A program made the translations under genes and the position numbers. Below are positions 1 through 5,972 of a stretch of DNA of 19,014 nucleotides, piece by piece. The notes under the pieces were generated by a model. It did no database searches and was not told the origin of the DNA. It saw only the letters and a list, made by a program, of their open reading frames with translations. The stretch is from Rugosimonospora sp036494675 (GTDB lineage: Bacteria > Actinomycetota > Actinomycetes > Mycobacteriales > Micromonosporaceae): contig DASXOA010000103.1 in assembly GCA_036494675.1 (NCBI GenBank), positions 1 through 19,014 of the forward strand, read 5' to 3'. The stretch's first letter is position 1. Each line of letters begins with the position of its first letter.

Positions 1-1
1 C

Positions 2-169
2 CACGAACAACCCTGGTACGACACCAAGACCGAACCATCGTTCGAAGACATGCTCACCAAGCTCCGCAAGACACTCATCGCCGCGAGATTTTCGACGGTT
101 CGCCCAGGTCACACCGACCCTGATCTATTGCGCGACTACGCCCTGGCCTGCGCCGCAGCCGCCGCATAA
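2..169 (+). CDS. C-terminal fragment of a probable transposase (5' end outside window)
   Basis: An open frame enters from the left edge and ends at TAA 167-169, giving 55 visible residues. The stretch PWYDTKTEPSFEDML followed by LRKTLIAARF is of a kind I associate with the extreme C-terminus of actinomycete DDE transposases (IS701-like or similar); this is recognition from memory, not a search. No catalytic residue lies in the visible part, so family and integrity cannot be judged. It faces a hairpin-rich, gene-poor region, which fits the edge of a mobile element. It could instead be a non-transposase gene with a similar tail. Confidence 0.5.
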   Translation, partial: HEQPWYDTKTEPSFEDMLTKLRKTLIAARFSTVRPGHTDPDLLRDYALACAAAAA

Positions 170-284
170 GCTCGAAACACGAGTTGGGTAGAAGCGGTAT
201 TTAAACGCCCGCTTCACAGTCCCGGCCACGGCTCACAAACTAGCAGGCTTGTTCATGAACCCTGCAGAGGCGCGCGGGTAAACA

Positions 285-309
285 CCGATCCGCCGTTTAG
301 GCGGATCGG
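285..309. repeat. Perfect 10-bp-stem hairpin
   Basis: Arms CCGATCCGCC (285-294) and GGCGGATCGG (300-309) are exact reverse complements around the five-base loop GTTTA. No T-run follows, so it is not a standard intrinsic terminator. Its position 115 bases after the transposase stop and 25 bases before the next structured element suggests part of a mobile-element end or a folded RNA. Confidence 0.7.
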
Positions 310-334
310 CTATTCCTGCCCTGCTCCGCAGGAG

Positions 335-376
335 TTCCGTTTCCTCCCCGGCCTGAAGGCCGGAGTATCCACGGAA
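335..376. mobile_element. IS200/IS605-like end hairpin (solo remnant)
   Basis: A nested structure: outer arms TTCCGT (335-340) and ACGGAA (371-376) enclose an inner stem CCGGCC (348-353) / GGCCGG (358-363) with loop TGAA. The core TTTCCTCCCCGGCCTGAAGG (340-359), continuing GCCGG and then AGTATCC, resembles the right-end hairpins I recall downstream of actinobacterial IS200/IS605 tnpB genes. No tnpA or tnpB frame is present next to it, so if the identification is right this is an orphan end. The assignment is from memory and was not tested by search. Confidence 0.35.
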
Positions 377-681
377 GGAATCTGATGACGCGTCGAGGCG
401 TCGAGCCGGTCGGTGGACCGGATGTCGAGCTCCGGGAATATCTGCTGGTCGTGGACGACCCGGCCGGTACCCGGGTCGTACACGCCTTCGGTGAAGTACC
501 GCCGCTGTCGTCTTCCTTCCGGGTTGGTGGCGGGGTCACCGGCCAAGGGCCTGGCCGACCACCGCTCGCCTCCGAGCGGGATAACTGATGGTCCGGACCG
601 ATATCTGCCCTCGCGCGGCTTTTTCTTCGACGGAAGGGTCTGCGGGCCGAGCCGAAACCCGTTAGAACGTTCTGGTTGTCG

Positions 682-1425
682 TCAAGCGGAGACGGAGTGC
701 TCCGAGAGGTCGAATAACTCCACCGCGTTGCGCCAGGCGATGCGCTCCGCGGTCCGGCCGCTCACGCCGGCGCCGACCAGCGAGCCGAGCGCGCAGGCCG
801 GATCGATGAGCGTGGCGTCGGTACCGAACAGCAGCTGCCGGTCGTTCACCGCGGCGACCACCTCGGCCAGCCGGCCGGCCGGCGCGTGCGAGTAGCAGGG
901 CTCCAGGTAGAGCCGGTCGCAGGCGTGCGCCGCCTCGATGGCATGGCGCCAGCCGGCCGCACCCATGTGCCCGGCCACCGCCCGCAGGCCGGGCAGGTCC
1001 CCGCAGAGCCCGGCCAGGTCGAGCACCGACGCGCCCCAGGTGTGCACCAGCGCCGGTACCCCGAAGTCGGCGACCATGGCCAGCGCATCGCGCACCTGCG
1101 GCGAGGCGATCGGCGAGCCGGTGTACTCGGTGTGCAGCTTCGCGCCGACGAACCGGCCGGTGGGCAGTAGCTCGCGCAGGTCCCGCTCGGCGGCCGGCAG
1201 CCGCCGCGGGTTGACCGTGACGTAGCCGTACAGCCGGTCGGTGCTCGACAGAGCCGCGGCCAGCGCGTGGTTGCCGGCGGGCGCGTCGTACTGCACCGCC
1301 GCGCTGGCGGAGACGATCGCCCGGTCGATGCCGTACCGGTCCATCACGGCGAGGTTCGCCGCGATACCGGACCCCTGGCCGGTGAAGAACCATGGTCCCC
1401 AGTGCGCGTGCACGTCGACGATCAC
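682..1425 (-). CDS. Amidohydrolase-2 family metal-dependent hydrolase (metal site intact)
   Basis: This 247-residue protein looks like a complete amidohydrolase-2 (PF04909-type) TIM barrel, a family that includes metal-dependent hydrolases, lactonases and decarboxylases. The expected ligand set is visible: D-x-H-x-H at residues 4-8 (DVHAHWG), K96 in GAKLHTEY, H128 in LVHTWG, H153 in AGHMGAAG, and an Asp in FGTDA at 201-204. There is no signal peptide, so it should be cytoplasmic. The GTG start at 1425-1423 overlaps the stop of the upstream gene as GTGA, implying translational coupling. The frame stays open well upstream, but that part overlaps the previous gene and is an arginine/glycine-rich shadow. 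It is the last gene of a four-gene minus-strand unit. The substrate is unknown; a lactone or acyl intermediate made by the upstream aminotransferase and lyase is an inference. Confidence 0.85.
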   Translation of the reverse strand: MIVDVHAHWGPWFFTGQGSGIAANLAVMDRYGIDRAIVSASAAVQYDAPAGNHALAAALSSTDRLYGYVTVNPRRLPAAERDLRELLPTGRFVGAKLHTEYTGSPIASPQVRDALAMVADFGVPALVHTWGASVLDLAGLCGDLPGLRAVAGHMGAAGWRHAIEAAHACDRLYLEPCYSHAPAGRLAEVVAAVNDRQLLFGTDATLIDPACALGSLVGAGVSGRTAERIAWRNAVELFDLSEHSVSA

Positions 1426-2240
1426 GCTGGCCCCCCGCTCTCCGCCGCGGCCTGCTGCAGCAGGGCGCGGGCGTGGCCGCCCGCGACGCCCGCGATCTGG
1501 TCCGCGGACAGGCCGCTGCGTGCCAGCCGCAGCCGGGGCACGGCGACCTCGTCGAAAGGGGTACCGGAGCCGAACAGCAAGCGGTGCGCGCCGACCGACG
1601 CCGCCACCGTCTCCAGCCCGTCGGGCGAGTTGAGCAGCCGGGTCGAGGTGTGGAAGCCCGGCTCGTCCTGCGCCACCAGCAGGAAGTCGCCCAGATGGTA
1701 GAAGTGCGTGTCGAGGAAGACCACCCGGGCACCAAGTCCCGCGTACGGGCGCCAGAACCGCCGCACGTCGCCGCCGGACAGGATGACCAGACCCAGCCGG
1801 GTGGCGTGCCGCGCGATGTGGCGCACGGACGGGAAGTCGGGCTCGACCCCCTGCTCGCCGGGGAACAGCCGGACCGCGCACACGCCGAGACCGGCCACCC
1901 GGTCCAGCTCGGCCAGCGCGCCGATCGGGTCGCGCAGGTCCACCGCGGCGACCGGCAGCACGCTCGGGTCGGCCATCGCGAGCACCTCGTCGTTGCCCGC
2001 GCGTGCGTCCGACAGTGCCGCCCGCAGGCCGGCCACGGCGGCGGTGGCCACCCCGTCGGCGTGGACCCCGCGGGTCGGCTCGGGCCGGTCAGGGTAGGCC
2101 CCGGCGAGCACGTCGATGTCCAGGGCGATGGGCAGCATGGCGTGTGCCCGCAGCGCCTCGAAACTCGTGCCGGCCGCCAACGGCCCCGCCGTGTCCCCCG
2201 TGGGCGGATCCGCCACGGCCGGTCGCGTCCGCTGGCTCAT
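1422..2240 (-). CDS. Amidohydrolase-2-like protein with degenerate metal site
   Basis: A 272-residue protein with amidohydrolase-2 style segments: ALDIDVLAG near the N-terminus, CAVRLFPGEQG (about 121-131), VVFLDTHFYHLGD (about 173-185), LLFGSGTPFDEV (about 221-232) and a C-terminal helix typical of the fold. The N-terminal H-x-H is absent (DIDVLAG at 41-47), the usual FGSD/FGTD Asp is Gly (FGSG), and only H179 and H182 could be metal ligands. It may therefore be a non-catalytic partner of its tandem neighbour or have a different chemistry. The ATG at 2240-2238 overlaps the upstream stop as ATGA, which fixes the start; its own stop overlaps the next start as GTGA. An in-frame Met at residue 35 (MLPIALD) is a weaker alternative start. 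Confidence 0.8.
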   Translation of the reverse strand: MSQRTRPAVADPPTGDTAGPLAAGTSFEALRAHAMLPIALDIDVLAGAYPDRPEPTRGVHADGVATAAVAGLRAALSDARAGNDEVLAMADPSVLPVAAVDLRDPIGALAELDRVAGLGVCAVRLFPGEQGVEPDFPSVRHIARHATRLGLVILSGGDVRRFWRPYAGLGARVVFLDTHFYHLGDFLLVAQDEPGFHTSTRLLNSPDGLETVAASVGAHRLLFGSGTPFDEVAVPRLRLARSGLSADQIAGVAGGHARALLQQAAAESGGPA

Positions 2241-3154
2241 CGGCCGGTCACCTCCGTCAGGGCACGCAGTGTGCGCTCGCGCTCGTCGTCCGGCAGCCCA
2301 GGCCCGAAATGGTCGGTGGCGAAGTCGGCCGGGATGCGGCCCTCCGCCTCGGCGATCCACAGCATCCGCTGCACGTACCCGTCGACCGGCTGCGCGAAGG
2401 TCGCCGCGGCGAACCGGTCCAGCCGGGCGGAGCCGGCCACAAACTCCGGGTATCGGCCCTGAGCGAAGGCCTGCAGCACCGCGGCGGTGGCCGGTACCGC
2501 GGCGGCCGCGATCCCCACCAGTGCCGCCTGCGCGCCCCACAGCAGGGAGGCGCCGAACATCCGGTCCTCACCGGTGATGGCCAGCCGGCCGGCGGCGGTG
2601 CACGCGGCGATCCCGGCCTGGCAGGCGATCGCGTCGTCCAGCCGGGCCACCTTGAGCCCGGCGATCCCGGGATGCGCCAGCAGATCGGGCAGCAGCGCGG
2701 CCGGGTACGGGTTGGTGTAGAGGTCGAAAGCGATCATCGGCAGACCGCCCGCACGCCAGATCGCGTCGTGCGCGGCGAGCGGATCGCTCCGACCGCCCTC
2801 GCCGGGCGGCGGCGCGAAGACCAGCAGGCCATCCGCGCCCAGCCGAGCCGCGGTCTCGGCGTCCTCGGGACCGGCCGCCCCTACGATGACCGGCAGCCCG
2901 GTGCCGACCGCGGCGGCGATGACCGTCTCCCTCGTCGGCCGGTCCAGAAACGGCCCCCGTCCGGTGTGCGCCAGCACTGCGAGCCCGCCGGCCCGGTCGG
3001 CCACCAGCCCGCTCAGGTACCGGTGCAGCACTGTCGGGTCGAGGGTACGGTCGCCGGCCAGCGGGGTCGCGGCCGCGGCGACCAGGCGCCAGCGCAGCCG
3101 GTCGCGCAGCCGGGCGGCCTCCGGGTCGATGCCGCTTTCGCTCACCAGGGTCAT
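2237..3154 (-). CDS. Dihydrodipicolinate synthase / N-acetylneuraminate lyase family protein
   Basis: A 305-residue (beta/alpha)8 class I aldolase-superfamily protein. Visible motifs are ATPL (29-32), the Tyr-containing strand AFDLYTNPYP (142-151) and GLKVARLDD with the predicted Schiff-base lysine K168. The usual GTTGE/GSTGE carboxylate-binding motif is replaced by HTGRG (63-67), so classical DapA or NanA activity is unlikely. Family chemistry is aldol cleavage, condensation or dehydration of a 2-keto acid via a lysine imine. I chose ATG 3154-3152 because GGGAG lies five bases upstream; an upstream in-frame GTG at 3190 adds 12 residues but has no comparable site. It follows the aminotransferase gene by 55 bases and overlaps the next gene by ATGA. 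It may act on the keto acid handled by the aminotransferase. Confidence 0.85.
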   Translation of the reverse strand: MTLVSESGIDPEAARLRDRLRWRLVAAAATPLAGDRTLDPTVLHRYLSGLVADRAGGLAVLAHTGRGPFLDRPTRETVIAAAVGTGLPVIVGAAGPEDAETAARLGADGLLVFAPPPGEGGRSDPLAAHDAIWRAGGLPMIAFDLYTNPYPAALLPDLLAHPGIAGLKVARLDDAIACQAGIAACTAAGRLAITGEDRMFGASLLWGAQAALVGIAAAAVPATAAVLQAFAQGRYPEFVAGSARLDRFAAATFAQPVDGYVQRMLWIAEAEGRIPADFATDHFGPGLPDDERERTLRALTEVTGR

Positions 3155-3209
3155 GCGGTCTCCCGGTCGGCGTGTGCTCGCCTCCGCCACAGATCGACTC
3201 GAGCCGCGC

Positions 3210-4412
3210 TCACGAAGTGTCCCGGTGGGCGTCCACGATCGCCGCCGCGATGGTGTCCACCTGCGGGTCGGTGTAGCGCTCGTTCCAGTCGACCACCACG
3301 AGCCTGCTCGCGATCAGCTCCTCGGCCACCGGGCACAACCCCGGCCCGTACCGCGACCGCAGCGGGTACCGTGACTGGCCGTAGACCGGGGCACCGGTCA
3401 GCGCCGGTGCGCAGTGCAGCGGTTCGGCAAGGTACCCGGCCCGCGCCGGTATCCCCGCCCTGGCCAGGGCGGCGGCGAACGGCGCGGCCGTCCGCGGCGA
3501 TTTCAGCACCAGCGGCAGCAGCCACCACGCGTGCGCCTCGACGTCCAGCGGCAGGTGCACGCCGGGCAGCTCGCCGACCGCGGAGAGCAGCCGGGCCGCG
3601 GCGGAGCGCCGCGCCGCCAGGACCGCCGGCAGCTTGGCGAGCTGGGCCCGGGCCACGGCGCCGCACAGCTCGGTCATCCGGTAGTTCAATCCGAAGCTGA
3701 CATGGTGCCGGCCGGTGTCCCGTGGCCACCCCTTGTCCGAGAACAGCCGCATCCGCCGGGCCAGCTTAGGGGAATCGGTGATGGCCAGACCTCCATCGCC
3801 GCACGTGATGTGCTTCCACTGCTGGAGACTGAAACAGCCGATCGCGCCGCCGGTGCCGACCAGCTGGCCGTCCGGGTAGTGGGCCAGCCAGGCCTGGGCG
3901 CAGTCCTCGATGACCGGGATGCCGTGCCGGTCGGCGACGGCGCGCAGCCGCGCCACGGGTGCCGCCGCGCCGAACAGGTGCACCGGCAGGATCGCCCGGG
4001 TGCGGGGACCGATCAGCTCGGCCACCCGGTCCGGGTCGAGGTTGCCGGTGCGTGCATCGACGTCGGCGAACGCCGGCACCGCATTCTGCGCGAGGATCGG
4101 AGCGATGGTGCCGAAGTCGCTGATCGGCGAGGTGATGATCTCGTCGCCCGGCTCAGGCGCCACCGCGGCCAGGGCCACGTGCAGCGCGGCGGTGCCGGAG
4201 CTGACCGCCACCGCGTACCGGACACCGTGCAGCCGTGCCATCTCCTGCTCCAGCGCGCGGACCTCGGTTCCCCAGACGGCGTTGAGCATGCCGGAGCGGA
4301 TGACCCGGGTGACGCCCTCGATCTCCTCCTCGCCGAGGGTGCGACCGCCGGCGTTCAACAGGCTCGGGAACGGTTCCTGGACGGGTTGCGGGGTCTGGCT
4401 CGGATGGGACAT
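3210..4412 (-). CDS. DegT/DnrJ/EryC1/StrS family PLP-dependent aminotransferase
   Basis: A 400-residue fold-type I PLP enzyme of the sugar-aminotransferase/AHBA-synthase group, full length for the family. Key features are the phosphate-binding SSGTAALHVAL (71-81), ITSPISDFGT (93-102), D170 in PVIEDCAQA that pairs with the PLP pyridine nitrogen, the Schiff-base lysine K200 in SLQQWKHITCGDGG, and NYRMTEL (243-249). The family usually transaminates keto-sugars or cyclic ketones, or dehydrates aminated precursors. ATG 4412-4410 was chosen because GGGGAG lies five bases upstream; a GTG at 4430 adds six residues without a site. It is the promoter-proximal gene of the minus-strand unit that continues into the lyase and two amidohydrolases, and it diverges from the regulator at 4493. 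It may equally be catabolic or biosynthetic. Confidence 0.9.
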   Translation of the reverse strand: MSHPSQTPQPVQEPFPSLLNAGGRTLGEEEIEGVTRVIRSGMLNAVWGTEVRALEQEMARLHGVRYAVAVSSGTAALHVALAAVAPEPGDEIITSPISDFGTIAPILAQNAVPAFADVDARTGNLDPDRVAELIGPRTRAILPVHLFGAAAPVARLRAVADRHGIPVIEDCAQAWLAHYPDGQLVGTGGAIGCFSLQQWKHITCGDGGLAITDSPKLARRMRLFSDKGWPRDTGRHHVSFGLNYRMTELCGAVARAQLAKLPAVLAARRSAAARLLSAVGELPGVHLPLDVEAHAWWLLPLVLKSPRTAAPFAAALARAGIPARAGYLAEPLHCAPALTGAPVYGQSRYPLRSRYGPGLCPVAEELIASRLVVVDWNERYTDPQVDTIAAAIVDAHRDTS

Positions 4413-4492
4413 GCACACTCCCCAGTTCACCTAATACCGGACCTGACCGTAATCTGGTCGGAGCGGGTCAGCAAGCGAGACGGGAGGTGATC
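4413..4492. promoter_or_regulatory. Divergent promoter/operator region between aminotransferase and regulator genes
   Basis: Eighty bases separate the two divergent starts. Rightward candidates are TTCACC (4426-4431) and TAATCT (4450-4455) with an 18-base spacer. Leftward candidates are TTGCTG (4474-4469) and TACGGT (4451-4446) with a 17-base spacer, so the two -10 boxes overlap head to head. An inverted repeat CTGACC (4443-4448) / GGTCAG (4466-4471) flanks the rightward -10 and one arm covers the leftward -10, a plausible operator for the regulator encoded alongside. The promoter boxes match consensus only partly and are predictions. Confidence 0.35.
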
Positions 4493-5716
4493 GTGGACAT
4501 CAAGATCGGGGTGGTCGGCCCCCACGACCTCGTGGACGAGGTGGCCGCCGTCTGCGAGCAGCAGCCGGGTGTGACCGCCTGGCGCTTCGACTACGACCAC
4601 GAGTCCCAGGCGCCGGCGCTCGTCGAGGCGCATGCCGCCCGCGTCGAGGCCTGGCTGTTCACCGGGGTCGTGCCGTACACACTCGCTCGGGAGGCCAGGA
4701 CGCTGAGCCGACCGGCCACCTTCGCCGACTACAGCGGCGACACGCTGCTGCAGGCGGCCGTGGCGCTGCTGCGCGACGGACACGACGTCGCCCGGGTCTC
4801 GGTGGACACCCTCGCCTCAGCCGACGTCACCGCCACCCTGGCCGGCGCCGGGATCTCTACGGACCGGGTGCGCACCCTGCCGTACCGGGCAGGGCTGGAC
4901 TCCGCCGACGTGATCGCCTTCCACCGCCGAGCCCGCCGGGGCGTGGACGGCACGGCCGCGGCGATCACCTGCCTCAGCTCCGCCTACGAGATCCTGCGCG
5001 GCGAGATGCCCGCGCTGCGACTGGTGCCCTCGACGCACTCGGTACGGATCGCGCTGCGGCAGCTGATGCTGCAGGCCGACAGCCAGCTGCAGGAGGACGC
5101 GCAGATCGCGCTCGGCCTGGTCGAGCTGGACGGCGGAGACGAGGGCCTGCTCAAGGAGGCGGCGGCGCTGGGCGGCAGCCTGGCCCGCTACACCGGCGGT
5201 ACCCACCTGCTGGTCACCACCCGGGGCCCGCTGTACGAGGCCAGCAGCGGGTTCACCGCGCTGCCCATGCTCGCCCGGCTGGCCGGCCGCCACGAACAGG
5301 TACACATCGGCTTCGGGCTGGGCCGCAACGCCGCCGAGGCGGAGAGCCTGGCCCGGCGGGCGCTTGCCCGGGCCAGGCGCATCGGGCCCGTCGCCGCGGT
5401 GCTGTCGCTGCGCGGCGACACCGACATGGTGTTAGAGAACGCCGGCGCCTCCCCGGCGAAACCGGCCAACCTGTCGGTCATCGCCCAGCGGGTCGGGCTG
5501 TCGGTACCCACCCTGCAGCGGCTGCGCGCGGCGCACGCGGCCGCCGGAGCCAACCCGCTGACGACCAAGGAGGTCGCCGAGCGGCTCGGGGTGCAGCAGC
5601 GCACCGCGCGGCGAATGCTGCACCGACTGGAGCTGGCCGGGCTTGCCGAACGCATCGGCAACCTGACCCTGGGCGCGTCCGGGCGCCCGCTGACCCTGTA
5701 CCGCCTCCTGCTCTGA
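4493..5716 (+). CDS. Predicted transcriptional regulator: N-terminal sensor, cyclase/GGDEF-like middle, C-terminal winged HTH
   Basis: A 407-residue protein of a family I cannot name. Residues 1-190 (opening DIKIGVVGPHDLVDEV, with WLFTGVVPYTLA at 54-65) look like an alpha/beta ligand-sensing domain somewhat like the PrpR/periplasmic-binding fold. Residues about 200-315 (EDAQIALGLVEL, then HIGFGLGRNAAEAESLARRA) resemble a GGDEF/nucleotidyl-cyclase-like or GTP-cyclohydrolase-III-like domain without an obvious catalytic GGDEF. Residues about 327-345 form a first helix-turn-helix-like segment and 357-389 (TTKEVAERLGVQQRTARRML) a clear winged HTH. GTG 4493 is preferred because GGGAGG at 4482-4487 sits at proper spacing; the GTG at 4487 would overlap that site. 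A rare TTA leucine codon lies at 5432-5434. Being divergent from the aminotransferase operon, it probably controls it. The domain reading is structural inference. Confidence 0.75.
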   Translation: MDIKIGVVGPHDLVDEVAAVCEQQPGVTAWRFDYDHESQAPALVEAHAARVEAWLFTGVVPYTLAREARTLSRPATFADYSGDTLLQAAVALLRDGHDVARVSVDTLASADVTATLAGAGISTDRVRTLPYRAGLDSADVIAFHRRARRGVDGTAAAITCLSSAYEILRGEMPALRLVPSTHSVRIALRQLMLQADSQLQEDAQIALGLVELDGGDEGLLKEAAALGGSLARYTGGTHLLVTTRGPLYEASSGFTALPMLARLAGRHEQVHIGFGLGRNAAEAESLARRALARARRIGPVAAVLSLRGDTDMVLENAGASPAKPANLSVIAQRVGLSVPTLQRLRAAHAAAGANPLTTKEVAERLGVQQRTARRMLHRLELAGLAERIGNLTLGASGRPLTLYRLLL

Positions 5717-5756
5717 GGTGTAGACGCCCCACCGCTTGACCGCAACGCCTCGCCCT

Positions 5757-5772
5757 CGGCCGCTGGCGGCCG
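5757..5772 (+). terminator. Weak hairpin downstream of the regulator gene
   Basis: Arms CGGCCG (5757-5762 and 5767-5772) surround CTGG, about 40 bases after the regulator stop. No T-run follows. The rest of 5717-5921 has no frame I can support. It may help end rightward transcription, but the larger hairpin at 5922-5952 is the stronger candidate for both directions. Confidence 0.25.
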
Positions 5773-5921
5773 CGAGCCGATCGTTGATGAACTCGTGGAT
5801 ACCCGGCAGACCGTTGCCAGGGTAGCGTCGGCCGGCGGCGACATCGTCAACCTGGTCGACGATCAGACCGAGCAGGCTGGAAGACGACCGCATCGTCGGC
5901 GCGTTGCACTGAAACACAACC

Positions 5922-5952
5922 GGAACGGCTCCGCTGGCGGTGGAGCCGTTCC
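5922..5952 (-). terminator. Strong hairpin terminator, probably bidirectional
   Basis: Perfect 11-base arms GGAACGGCTCC (5922-5932) and GGAGCCGTTCC (5942-5952) enclose a nine-base loop. In the minus direction it starts 20 bases after the stop of the beta-propeller gene and is followed by the T-rich GGTTGTGTTTC, as expected of an intrinsic terminator ending the long minus-strand operon. It also lies between convergent genes, so it could stop rightward transcripts of the regulator. Confidence 0.75.
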
Positions 5953-5972
5953 AGCGGGTTACGGCGTTCTCG

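Larger units (their letters stand above)
170..681. other. Gene-poor, hairpin-rich stretch between the transposase tail and the amidohydrolase island
   Basis: No frame here has a good ribosome binding site or recognisable protein. Open frames on both strands (for example plus 385-588 and minus 310-546) are short and resemble no family I know. The region holds several inverted repeats: 285-309, 320-332, 335-376, 540-557 (six-base arms CGGCCA/TGGCCG), 562-579 (seven-base arms CCGCTCG/CGAGCGG), a perfect ten-base palindrome GGTCCGGACC at 590-599 and another, AGAACGTTCT, at 664-673. This is most like decayed mobile-element DNA plus the downstream flank of the amidohydrolase operon, which ends at 682. 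Confidence 0.5.

Noticed and set aside
310..546. Minus-strand frame containing YDPGTGRVVHDQQIFPELDI
   Set aside because: It reads like a protein fragment, but starts with TTG, passes through the IS605-like hairpin and matches no family I recognise; not enough to call a gene.
385..588. Plus-strand 67-codon frame preceded by GGAAGGAATCTG
   Set aside because: The purine-rich stretch belongs to the outer arm of the hairpin; the product resembles nothing known and the opposite strand is equally open.
1426..1881. Extended N-terminus for the metal-replete amidohydrolase (open frame from 1881)
   Set aside because: It overlaps the preceding gene in another frame, is Arg/Gly-rich and non-conserved in type; the GTGA overlap and the DVHAHW motif at the very N-terminus fix the start at 1425.
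1392..2462. Long plus-strand open frame (356 codons) opposite the amidohydrolases
   Set aside because: Antisense shadow; its composition is low-complexity and the minus-strand frames show conserved enzyme motifs and stop-start overlaps.
2003..3700. Long plus-strand open frame (565 codons)
   Set aside because: It lies antisense to the lyase and aminotransferase genes, is rich in Arg/Pro/Gly/Ala with no domain, and is a by-product of high GC at third positions.
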